DNA of 7,324 nucleotides from assembly GCA_002314855.1 (NCBI GenBank), contig DCHQ01000056.1, forward strand, positions 5,399 to 12,722. The letters run 5' to 3'. Under the pieces are notes generated by a model. That model was not told the origin of the DNA. It ran no database searches and was given only the letters and a program-made list of their open reading frames with translations. This DNA is from Lachnospiraceae bacterium UBA1748. GTDB taxonomy: Bacteria > Bacillota > Clostridia > Lachnospirales > Lachnospiraceae. Shown here piece by piece: positions 1 through 6,672 of this stretch. Positions within the stretch are counted from its first letter, which is position 1; every line of letters begins with the position of its first letter. Made by a program: the position numbers and the translations under genes.

Positions 1-638
1 GTTACGGGATATATATCACCATAACCAACTGTAAGAAGTGTCGATACAGACCACCATACACCTGAAAAAGCATTTCTAAAGTTCTCCGGCTGTGCTTCAT
101 GCTCAAGTGAATACATACATAGAGATGATGCAAGCATAAGGATTAATATCATACAGAAAGAAGAAAGTATCTGATTCTTCTTCTCATTAATGACATCAAC
201 AATGGCATTAAATGCATCATAGTTAGGATTAATTTTGAAAAGTTTGAAGATTCTTATTACCCTAAATACTCGAAGTGCTACAATTCCTGCTGGAAATACT
301 ATTGGTAAATAGAATGGGAAAAACGTTAAAAAATCCACTATTCCATAGAACGAGAAAATAAACATCAGGATTGCTACAAATTTGCTCTTTTTAGGATACA
401 GAAAGTCAGCAGTCCAAATACGAAGAATATATTCTATTGTGAAAATAATAACTGTTACAGTTTCTATTTGATCGATAATGTTTTTATAAGGAGCCGACTC
501 CTCAAAAGTTGCGAAAAGAGTGGCTGCAATATTAAAACAAATAACAAAAACTATGAATATATCAAATACTCTACTAGGAAGATCGCTCTTATCGCCAATC
601 TGTATGATATGAAATATTCTCTCTCTTATCTTCTTCAT
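1..638 (-). CDS. Voltage-gated potassium channel (KvAP-like ion transporter), 3' end cut by window edge
   Basis: This is a six-transmembrane, one-pore cation channel of the inner membrane, predicted to pass K+ in response to voltage. I translated 212 codons from ATG at 638 with no stop before the edge. S1 lies around residues 24-43. S2 (about 58-75) carries the pattern FTIEYILRIW with acidic E69. S3 (about 87-110) carries D102 in GIVDFLTFFPFYL. S4 is about 119-135, with basic residues R123, R126, R129, K132 and K135 at every third position. S5 is about 157-178, the pore helix WWSVSTLL about 195-202, and the selectivity filter TVGYGD is at 203-208. S6 and any C-terminal domain lie outside the window. 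The start sits 18 bases after the TPR gene stop, with a weak GGG-containing ribosome binding site, so cotranscription is likely. The TVGYGD filter and complete S4 make a K+-selective, voltage-sensing channel much likelier than a Na+ channel or a two-TM K+ channel. Confidence 0.92.
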   Translation of the reverse strand, partial: MKKIRERIFHIIQIGDKSDLPSRVFDIFIVFVICFNIAATLFATFEESAPYKNIIDQIETVTVIIFTIEYILRIWTADFLYPKKSKFVAILMFIFSFYGIVDFLTFFPFYLPIVFPAGIVALRVFRVIRIFKLFKINPNYDAFNAIVDVINEKKNQILSSFCMILILMLASSLCMYSLEHEAQPENFRNAFSGVWWSVSTLLTVGYGDIYPV

Positions 639-656
639 CTAATTACCCAATCCACT

Positions 657-1463
657 TTATTTGTTAGGTCTACCACCCATCATCTTGTAAACACTTTCAA
701 GATTATCAGACACAATACTGTAGAACTGATTCTGTCCCATATGCTGCTCTATCTCAGGAAGAGCACGTTCAAAATACTCAGCTGCTTTTTCTAAATCACC
801 CTTTACCATACATACATCTCCCATTGCAGAAAGCGCTGTACTGTAGTGATAATCTGTATGAGGCCTTGACTCATAAAATGATATGGCCGATGCAAGGTGC
901 TCCCTGGCCTCATCAGCCCTTTTAAGTCTAAGTAAAGCCGCTGCCAAATTGGTTCTAGCCATCGCACTTCGAAGGTCATCATTCATTTTCTGATCAGTTA
1001 TATATAATGCCTTTTTCAAGCAATCGATAGATTCCTCAAGCTTGCCTGCGCTTTGATGTAATGCTGATAAGTTATTGTAATAACTCAGGAAATAATTGTC
1101 ATCTCCACATATCTCTATGACGTGAAGAGTTTTATCAAAATACTTATATGCTTCATCAAGCTTACCAGTAATTCTATATATATTAGCAAGATTAAACAAA
1201 ACTGCAGCCATATCTCTCGTGGAAGACATATTTAGTGTCTGCATAACTGATTCGCTTTCAAGATATTTTTCTACTGCATCATCATACTTACCAGCGGCTC
1301 TGTAAAAATCAGCAAGTGTATATGTTAAGACCATCTGGACTTCCATATTCCCGTCTTCTTTTGCCTTAGTCAGCTGATCTTTCATATATGTTTCCGCTTC
1401 ATCTATCTTGCCAGACTGGTATAGCGAATCTATTTCTTTGTTAATCTCATTTATATTCATCAT
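657..1463 (-). CDS. Cytoplasmic tetratricopeptide-repeat (TPR) protein, function unknown
   Basis: The protein is 268 residues and built almost wholly of TPR helix pairs. Units begin near residues 6, 46, 86, 126, 168, 208 and 247. They show the typical small-residue, Tyr and Gly pattern, for example NLANIYRITGKLDEAYKYF at about 91-109 and MGDVCMVKGDLEKAAEYF at about 214-231. TPR arrays bind partner proteins; no catalytic domain, DNA-binding domain or signal peptide is visible, so it is probably a cytosolic scaffold or adaptor. I chose ATG at 1463 (MMNINEIN...). The upstream in-frame ATG at 1505 lies inside the hairpin after the flotillin gene and would add 14 residues that fit no TPR helix. 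The next ATG at 1460 is equally possible. The ribosome binding site is weak (AAAGAA). The potassium channel gene follows after 18 bases. The partner and role are unknown; the TPR assignment itself is firm. Confidence 0.87.
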   Translation of the reverse strand: MMNINEINKEIDSLYQSGKIDEAETYMKDQLTKAKEDGNMEVQMVLTYTLADFYRAAGKYDDAVEKYLESESVMQTLNMSSTRDMAAVLFNLANIYRITGKLDEAYKYFDKTLHVIEICGDDNYFLSYYNNLSALHQSAGKLEESIDCLKKALYITDQKMNDDLRSAMARTNLAAALLRLKRADEAREHLASAISFYESRPHTDYHYSTALSAMGDVCMVKGDLEKAAEYFERALPEIEQHMGQNQFYSIVSDNLESVYKMMGGRPNK

Positions 1464-1490
1464 AATTCTTTGCTCGGTTAAAATGCTTAA

Positions 1491-1523
1491 ATAGGCCAAT
1501 GACATTTTCAGTCATTGGCCTAT
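1491..1523 (-). terminator. Perfect 13-bp hairpin after the flotillin gene, probable terminator or transcript-end structure
   Basis: The arms ATAGGCCAATGAC (1523-1511 on the minus strand) and GTCATTGGCCTAT (1503-1491) pair without mismatch around a 7-base loop. The structure begins about 19 bases past the flotillin stop, where a rho-independent terminator would be expected. The stem is long but only about half GC, and the following sequence (TTAAGCATTTTAA) is a poor T-tract. Termination may therefore be partial, or the hairpin may mainly protect the 3' end of the flotillin mRNA. The other strand also lacks a good T-tract. Confidence 0.55.
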
Positions 1524-1541
1524 CATACTTACAATAAAATC

Positions 1542-3068
1542 TTATTCAATTGGTGTATCAACTACAGTAGTCTTTACTTCACCTTCTGGAGATACAACTA
1601 CCTTTAAATCATCAACACCTGTAACGTTAATATTTCTATTAACCTTTGCATCATATGAATCAGCATTAATAATATTAGCCATATCAATACCTGTTGCCTG
1701 CTTCATAGCTTCGAAAACCTTGGCCATAACTACAGGTACATTTCCTGCAACCTGGTCTACACCGTTGCTTCCTTCACCACCACCGATGATAGTAATCTTA
1801 TCAATCTGAGAAAGTGGCTCAGCTACCTTAGCTGCGATTTCTGGAAGAACACCAATCATCATTTCAGCAACAGCGGCCTTGTTATACTTAGCATAAGCTT
1901 CAGCCTTTTTCTCCATGGCTTCAGCTTCAGCAAGACCCTTGGCTGCGATAGCTGACGCTTCAGCTTCACCGACTGCCTTAATACCGGCAGCTTCCTGCTC
2001 CTTAGAATATCTTTCAGCTTCAGCCTGTGCCTTCTTAGCCTCAGCTGCACGCTGCATTTCATACTGCTTAGCTTCAGCTTCTTTCTGTCTCTGGTAAAGA
2101 GCTGCATCTGATCTCTGCTGAGCTGCATACTTCTCAGCCTCTGCCTGTTTCTTGACTTCAGCTTCAAGTGCCTGCTCCTTAACCTGTACTTCCTTCTGCT
2201 TTAACTCGATTTCACGTTCCTGTCTAGCGATATTAGCGTTAGCAGTTGTGATTTCGATTGTTCTACGCTGCTCTTCCTTCTGGATTTCGTAAGCAGCATC
2301 GGCCATAGCACGCTTTGTATCTGACTCCATCTGGAGTTCTGATTTCTTAATAGCAAGTTCATTCTGCTTCTTAGCAATCTCTGTCTGTGCAGCAACTGCA
2401 GCGTCATTAGATTCCTTATCAGCAGCAGCCTGTGCTACCTTGATATCTCTTTCACTTTCAGCTCTTGCGATAGCAGCTGACTTCTTAATCTTAACGATAT
2501 TATCAATACCGAGATTTTCAATAACTTCATTACCATCAATAAAGTTCTGTACATTAAAGCTGATGATATCAAGACCCATGGCAGCAAGGTCTGGCTCAGC
2601 ATTTTCCTTAACAAGGTTGGCAAATTTCTGACGGTCAGAAACCATTTCCTCAAGTCTCATCTTACCAACGATCTCTCGAACGTTACCTTCAAGTACCTCA
2701 CGAGCTACTGCTGCGATATACTCTGTTGGCTTATTAAGGAAGTTCTCAGCTGCAAGACGAAGCTTGTCAGGATTGTTACTAACCTTAATATTAACTGTTG
2801 CATCAACACTAATGTTAATATAATCAGCGGTTGGTACTGAGTTACTTGTCTTAACATCGATAGGAATAAGACGAAGATTTAACTTATCTAATCTTTCGAA
2901 GAAAGGTATACGAACTGCAGCCTTACCAATTACTACCTTAGATTTTTTCTTGATACCTGAAATAATGTATGCCATATCTGGTGGAGCCTTGACATATCCC
3001 ATTGCAAATAGGATAACCACCAATATAATTGCTATTACAGCAATTGCTAAAATTGTAAATCCTTCCAT
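1542..3068 (-). CDS. floT: Flotillin-family membrane scaffold protein (FloT/YuaG type)
   Basis: This is a 508-residue SPFH/flotillin protein, close to the length I recall for Bacillus subtilis FloT. Flotillins oligomerise at the inner face of the membrane and organise fluid microdomains that affect secretion, cell-wall synthesis and protease complexes. A hydrophobic anchor spans about residues 4-24. The SPFH domain follows (about 27-200), containing VAREVLEGNVREIVG (121-135) and the DLAAMGLDIISFNVQNF region (160-176). A long Ala/Glu/Lys-rich coiled coil runs about 197-400. The conserved C-terminal block includes GVLPEIAAKVAEPLSQIDKI (406-425) and VFEAMKQATGID (451-462). The last about 40 residues form a Val-rich tail I do not recognise from FloT. 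The start is fixed by a strong ribosome binding site. It lies 116 bases after the protease gene and ends before a hairpin, so it may be its own unit. No NfeD-family gene is adjacent, although one often accompanies flotillins. YqiK-type flotillin is the alternative name. Confidence 0.93.
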   Translation of the reverse strand: MEGFTILAIAVIAIILVVILFAMGYVKAPPDMAYIISGIKKKSKVVIGKAAVRIPFFERLDKLNLRLIPIDVKTSNSVPTADYINISVDATVNIKVSNNPDKLRLAAENFLNKPTEYIAAVAREVLEGNVREIVGKMRLEEMVSDRQKFANLVKENAEPDLAAMGLDIISFNVQNFIDGNEVIENLGIDNIVKIKKSAAIARAESERDIKVAQAAADKESNDAAVAAQTEIAKKQNELAIKKSELQMESDTKRAMADAAYEIQKEEQRRTIEITTANANIARQEREIELKQKEVQVKEQALEAEVKKQAEAEKYAAQQRSDAALYQRQKEAEAKQYEMQRAAEAKKAQAEAERYSKEQEAAGIKAVGEAEASAIAAKGLAEAEAMEKKAEAYAKYNKAAVAEMMIGVLPEIAAKVAEPLSQIDKITIIGGGEGSNGVDQVAGNVPVVMAKVFEAMKQATGIDMANIINADSYDAKVNRNINVTGVDDLKVVVSPEGEVKTTVVDTPIE

Positions 3069-3072
3069 ATTG

Positions 3073-3080
3073 TCCTCCTT
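3073..3080 (-). promoter_or_regulatory. Strong ribosome binding site of the flotillin gene
   Basis: AAGGAGGA on the minus strand ends five bases before the ATG at 3068. It is a near-perfect anti-16S match and the strongest such site in the window. It fixes the flotillin start and suggests high translation compared with the weaker sites of the neighbouring genes. Confidence 0.82.
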
Positions 3081-3087
3081 TTATATA

Positions 3088-3107
3088 TTATATGGTTCGT
3101 TATATGG
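3088..3107. repeat. Short direct repeat TTATATGG x2 in the flotillin leader
   Basis: Two exact copies of TTATATGG (plus strand, 3088-3095 and 3100-3107) are separated by TTCG, giving a 12-base period. They lie just upstream of the flotillin ribosome binding site. The spacing could suit a DNA-binding regulator, but the tract is very AT-rich and chance is a fair explanation. Confidence 0.3.
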
Positions 3108-3142
3108 ATATAATAAACCTCTTATGGATTCGAATAAATTGA

Positions 3143-3148
3143 ATTATA
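3143..3148 (-). promoter_or_regulatory. Candidate -10 element (TATAAT) upstream of the flotillin gene
   Basis: The 116-base gap between the protease stop and the flotillin start contains an exact TATAAT on the minus strand. This would give a leader of roughly 70 bases. No good TTGACA-like -35 lies 16-18 bases upstream, and the gap is so AT-rich that such hexamers arise by chance. I saw no convincing terminator in this gap, so read-through from the upstream operon is also possible. Confidence 0.22.
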
Positions 3149-3184
3149 ACGACTTTAAATATTCATATCGTAGCAGTAGTTCAA

Positions 3185-4459
3185 CTATTTATCTAACTGC
3201 TCCTTAAGATACTGAATAGCTTCATCCTTCTGATTATCACTATTAATATCTTCAAGATAAGCATCAATATCAAACTCTACTTCTATGTCTGGCTCAATAC
3301 CAACCTTGTGAATATCATTGCCAAGTGGTGTGTAGTAATGGCTTACGGTAAGCTTAATAGCTGAGCCATCACTGAGACTGATAACTCTCTGAACAATACC
3401 CTTACCAAAGGAGGTTGTTCCCATAAGAGTTCCTGTACCATAGTCCTTAATTGCTCCAGCTAAAATCTCAGATGCGCTGGCGCTTTCACCGTTGATAAGA
3501 ACTACCATCGGAACATCAAGTTCTTTATCGCCAGGAGAACTATACTCATCTCTCTTGCCGTACTTGTCTTCAGTGTAAACTATGAGACCCTTAGGAAGTA
3601 TTTCAGAGCCTATGCTAACTGCTGCGCTAAGTACTCCACCATGATTACCTCTTAAATCAAGAATAAGGGCCTTCATTCCCTGTTTCTTCACATCATCAAG
3701 AGCTGTCTTGAACTGATCAGATGTAACATCATCAAACTCGGATATTGCAATATAAGCAATATCATCTTCTAACATCTCATAAGTAACAGAAGGTGTTTCA
3801 ACCTTGCGTCTTGTAATAGTGATTTCAAGCTCATCACCAGTAGCTCTTCGAATAACTGTCAGTGTAACATCAGTATTCTCTGGTCCCTTTATGAGGTCCA
3901 CGCCCTCTGAAAGTTCCATACCTACTATGTCAGTACCATCAACCTTGACTATTAAATCATCAATACGAAGTTCACTTTCTGAAGCAGGACTATCAGCTAT
4001 GATACCAGTTACCTTAGGACAGCTATAATCCTGATCTAACATGAGAACAGCACCTATTCCAAAAAAAACGCCTGTCATATCCTGAGTCATATCTTCAAGC
4101 TCTTTTTCGTTGTAGTAGCATGCATATGGATCGTCAATAGACGCCATAATCCCATCATAGACACCTTCTTTAAGGTCTTCTTCGCTGGCATCTTCAATAT
4201 AATAGAGATCAATCATGTTCTCCATAAGCATAACCTTTTTGAGGAAATCCTCATCAGAAAGGATAGTGCTTGAAGACTTCTTTTTATTATTATTAGATAT
4301 CTCTTGAGCTGTCTGCTCTCTGGCCTCAGCCTCCGCTATAGCTTCTGTCTTTTCATGTAAATTGGTATATATTATCTTGGCAGATAAACCTACAGCCACA
4401 AGAAAAGCTGTAATAAGCACTCCTGTTACGAGGCCTATCGCAAATTGCTTCTTTTCCAC
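3185..4459 (-). CDS. Membrane-anchored S41 C-terminal processing protease (Ctp/PDZ)
   Basis: This 424-residue serine protease has an N-terminal membrane anchor at about residues 7-31, so the catalytic part faces outside the cell. A charged, low-complexity linker (about 35-66) follows. The S41 N-terminal helical region is about 70-128 (MIDLYYIEDASEEDL, YDGIMASIDDPYACYY). A PDZ domain (about 130-205) carries the GIIADSPASES and DDLIVKVDG motifs and would recognise C-terminal tails. The core (about 225-398) has DLRGNHGGVL (268-277) and NGESASASEI (323-332). The Ser/Lys/Gln catalytic set reads as S328, K353 (in SFGKG) and Q357, matching the 25-residue Ser-Lys and 4-residue Lys-Gln spacing known for this family. 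It is therefore predicted to be active. The start is GTG. It follows the M23 hydrolase gene by 15 bases, which suggests turnover or processing of that hydrolase or another envelope protein. CtpB of Bacillus is the nearest named relative; the substrate is unknown. Confidence 0.95.
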   Translation of the reverse strand: MEKKQFAIGLVTGVLITAFLVAVGLSAKIIYTNLHEKTEAIAEAEAREQTAQEISNNNKKKSSSTILSDEDFLKKVMLMENMIDLYYIEDASEEDLKEGVYDGIMASIDDPYACYYNEKELEDMTQDMTGVFFGIGAVLMLDQDYSCPKVTGIIADSPASESELRIDDLIVKVDGTDIVGMELSEGVDLIKGPENTDVTLTVIRRATGDELEITITRRKVETPSVTYEMLEDDIAYIAISEFDDVTSDQFKTALDDVKKQGMKALILDLRGNHGGVLSAAVSIGSEILPKGLIVYTEDKYGKRDEYSSPGDKELDVPMVVLINGESASASEILAGAIKDYGTGTLMGTTSFGKGIVQRVISLSDGSAIKLTVSHYYTPLGNDIHKVGIEPDIEVEFDIDAYLEDINSDNQKDEAIQYLKEQLDK

Positions 4460-4466
4460 TTTTATA

Positions 4467-4471
4467 CTCCT
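4467..4471 (-). promoter_or_regulatory. Ribosome binding site supporting the GTG start of the Ctp protease
   Basis: AGGAG on the minus strand lies seven bases before GTG at 4459, directly after the stop codon of the M23 gene. It supports GTG as the true start, since the membrane anchor begins immediately after it. Confidence 0.8.
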
Positions 4472-4474
4472 ATC

Positions 4475-5755
4475 CTATAAATAATTCCACGGACTTACAT
4501 AATCGCCGTTAAGACGAACACCAAAATGAAGATGGTTACCTGTACTTCGTCCAGTAGAACCTACTGCAGCAATCTTCTGACCTGCAGAAACATACTCACC
4601 CTCTGATACATAAAGAGCTGACGCATGCATATAGATAGTAAACAAAGAATCACCATGATCAATAATAATATAATTACCCATAGCGTTGGTGTAACCAGCT
4701 GCTACAACCTTACCATAGTAAGCAGCAAGAATAGGTGAACCACCAGGTGCTGCCATATCAAGTCCTTCATGGAACTTTTCTACTCCAAGAGTTGGATGCA
4801 TACGTTTTCCATATTCTGATGAAATACGTACATACTGTGGAGCAGGCCATGTGAACATACCACCATCATATCTAATACGATTGGCTTCAGCTAACTGCTC
4901 TCTCTCAGCTGCAATAACAGCCTCAATTGCACCAATAACTTCAGCTTTTGCCTGAAGCTCTGCATCATATTCATCAATTGCTGCCTGCTTATTAGCAATA
5001 TCAGTCTCATATAGCGCAAGCTGAGCCTCTTTTTCAGCAATAAGAGCATTCATTGCTTCTTCTTCTTCCTCAGCGGCAGCCTTGGCCTCTTCGAGCACTT
5101 CCTCTTCAGCCTCAAGCTGTTCCTTTACAGTATTAGTAAGTTCAACAGTAAGCTTGTATTCTTCAAGCATCTTTCTATCATAAGAAGAAAGCTGCTCAAT
5201 ATACTCTGCTTTATTAAGCATATCGCCAAATGAGTCAGCTGTAATAAGTAGCTCGAGATACATAGCATCTCCACTTTCATACATAAAGCGAATACGTTCC
5301 TTCATCGCTTCATACTGCGCTTTTTCTGTGGCTTCAGCTTCTTCGAGCTCAATCTTTGTTTGTTCTATATCAGCAGTTTTTACTTCTATCTGATCATTAA
5401 GGTCGTCAATATTAGACTGAATGGCTGTAAGTTCTGCATCCATTTCAGTAATATAACCGTTGACCTCCTGCTTACTGGCCTCAAGACTTTTTATTACTGC
5501 TTCCGCACTTGTCTTGTTGCTCTGAATAGTAGTCTTCTCGTTTTGTAATTTCTGCAATTCTGATTGCTTTTCCTGTATACTCTGCTGGAGCGCTTCTATA
5601 TCTGTATCAGAAGTACTGTCGTCCGAACTATTATCGGACTTTGCATCTGATGAAGTTGCTTCTCCGCTAGTTGCCATAGAATATATGGTACTATTATGAA
5701 TTACAGCTCCAAGTATGAGTAATACACATAAGCTCTTAAATATTCTAGTCTTCAT
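4475..5755 (-). CDS. Secreted coiled-coil M23 (LytM) peptidoglycan endopeptidase, likely FtsEX-activated (PcsB/EnvC/CwlO role)
   Basis: This 426-residue protein is predicted to cut peptide cross-links in peptidoglycan outside the membrane. A Sec signal peptide spans about residues 1-28, with probable cleavage after SMA. A Ser/Thr/Asp-rich spacer (about 29-52) leads into a long coiled coil (about 53-295). Its middle part, RIRFMYESGDAMYLELLI (154-171) and the following segment to about 200, resembles the hinge of PcsB-type coiled coils that dock on FtsX. The LytM domain (about 300-426) keeps every catalytic position: H329 and D333 (HEGLD), H377 (YMHAS), and H408 and H410 (HLHF). It is therefore an active enzyme, not a degenerate activator like E. 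coli EnvC. It starts 20 bases after ftsX with almost no Shine-Dalgarno sequence, so coupled translation is likely. The substrate bond cannot be told from sequence. Confidence 0.94.
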   Translation of the reverse strand: MKTRIFKSLCVLLILGAVIHNSTIYSMATSGEATSSDAKSDNSSDDSTSDTDIEALQQSIQEKQSELQKLQNEKTTIQSNKTSAEAVIKSLEASKQEVNGYITEMDAELTAIQSNIDDLNDQIEVKTADIEQTKIELEEAEATEKAQYEAMKERIRFMYESGDAMYLELLITADSFGDMLNKAEYIEQLSSYDRKMLEEYKLTVELTNTVKEQLEAEEEVLEEAKAAAEEEEEAMNALIAEKEAQLALYETDIANKQAAIDEYDAELQAKAEVIGAIEAVIAAEREQLAEANRIRYDGGMFTWPAPQYVRISSEYGKRMHPTLGVEKFHEGLDMAAPGGSPILAAYYGKVVAAGYTNAMGNYIIIDHGDSLFTIYMHASALYVSEGEYVSAGQKIAAVGSTGRSTGNHLHFGVRLNGDYVSPWNYL

Positions 5756-5775
5756 ACTCTAAATAAAACTTAAAA

Positions 5776-6672
5776 TTAAACACGTAAGTGCTTTCTAACT
5801 GTTACGGCACTTCCAAAGAAACCTATTCCTATACCAAGTATTATTGAAATTGGTATAAGATCACTGAAGATTTCATTGACTGGAAGGAATGATATAAGTG
5901 TTGATAATTTAGCAAATCTATTAACAACATATTCAATAACTCTGTTATACATAAGATAGATTACCGCAAGTGGAACAAGTGATCCAATTGCACCAATAAT
6001 AATACCTTCTATAACAAATGGTGAACGAACAAAGAAATCTGTGGCACCAACATACTTCATGATGGCAATCTCATCCTTACGAACGGCAATACCTATAGTT
6101 ACAGTATTGGAAATAAGGAAAACAGATACACAAAGAAGAATACCTATGATACCAATAGATACATATGTAATAAGTGTGTTAGCACTACTAAATGCATTGG
6201 CAGTTATCTCTGATCTGTTAACTCTACGAATTCCTGGAATAGTTTCAAGGAAAGTTACAAGCTCAGGCTGTCTTGATACATCATTCATATATATCTGATA
6301 GTTGGCTGAATTCTCAAGAGGATTCTCTGTGAAACCATCAGCGTACTCTCCAAGATACTCTGTTTTGAAACTTTCCCAAGCCATATCAGCTGAAACATAA
6401 TCAGCACGAGCAACAGCTGAATGCGCTTTAATCTGATTACCTATGCTCTGAATCTGCTCTTCAGGAAGACCTGCTTCAAAAAATACTGTGACAGATACTC
6501 CTTCTTCGGCTGCTCTAACCATATGCTGGAAATTAACAACAATCGAATAGCATATACCAAAAAGGAACAGACATGCACTGATTGTTGCTATAGAAGCAAG
6601 AGTAAACCATTTATTTTTAAAGGTACTCTTTATACCCTGTCCTATACAGTAGAAAAATGTACTAATCTTCAT
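5776..6672 (-). CDS. ftsX: Cell division ABC transporter-like permease FtsX
   Basis: At 298 residues this has the normal FtsX length for Gram-positives. It does not transport a substrate but passes ATP-driven shape changes from FtsE to an external cell-wall hydrolase. Four membrane segments are visible at about residues 22-46, 166-190, 220-243 and 270-291. The large external loop (about 47-165) contains the ENPLENSANYQIYMND block typical of FtsX and would hold the hydrolase coiled coil. The cytoplasmic segment RKDEIAIMKYVGATDFFVRS (198-217) is the conserved coupling region that contacts FtsE. Its ATG lies inside the ftsE reading frame, overlapping by 11 bases, with only a distant AAAGGG as ribosome binding site, so translation is probably coupled. 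The M23 hydrolase gene follows directly and is the likely extracellular partner. Confidence 0.96.
   Translation of the reverse strand: MKISTFFYCIGQGIKSTFKNKWFTLASIATISACLFLFGICYSIVVNFQHMVRAAEEGVSVTVFFEAGLPEEQIQSIGNQIKAHSAVARADYVSADMAWESFKTEYLGEYADGFTENPLENSANYQIYMNDVSRQPELVTFLETIPGIRRVNRSEITANAFSSANTLITYVSIGIIGILLCVSVFLISNTVTIGIAVRKDEIAIMKYVGATDFFVRSPFVIEGIIIGAIGSLVPLAVIYLMYNRVIEYVVNRFAKLSTLISFLPVNEIFSDLIPISIILGIGIGFFGSAVTVRKHLRV

Noticed and set aside
468..794. Plus-strand open frame of 108 codons
   Set aside because: It lies opposite the channel start and the TPR gene 3' end, has no ribosome binding site and no recognisable domain. It is an antisense shadow.
1464..1505. N-terminal extension of the TPR protein starting at ATG 1505
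   Set aside because: The start codon falls in the hairpin after the flotillin gene, no ribosome binding site precedes it, and the extra residues fit no TPR helix.
1915..2200. Repeated AGCTTCAGC-like units that look like a DNA repeat
   Set aside because: They are the codons for Ala-Glu-Ala runs in the flotillin coiled coil, not an independent repeat element or CRISPR.
1859..2653. Several open frames in other frames or on the other strand within the flotillin gene
   Set aside because: They come from the repetitive Ala/Glu/Lys codons of the coiled coil, which suppress stops in other frames. The products are low-complexity with no start signals.
2950..3207. Plus-strand open frame crossing the flotillin start and the intergenic gap
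   Set aside because: No ribosome binding site or known domain. It is mainly the reverse of the flotillin membrane anchor plus AT-rich gap.
3804..4028. Plus-strand open frame of 74 codons
   Set aside because: Fully antisense to the PDZ domain of the Ctp protease, with no supporting signals.
657..4459. The TPR protein as an NlpI/LbcA-like adaptor for the Ctp protease
   Set aside because: NlpI and LbcA are exported lipoproteins. This TPR protein has no signal peptide or lipobox, so it should be cytosolic and cannot reach the external Ctp domain.
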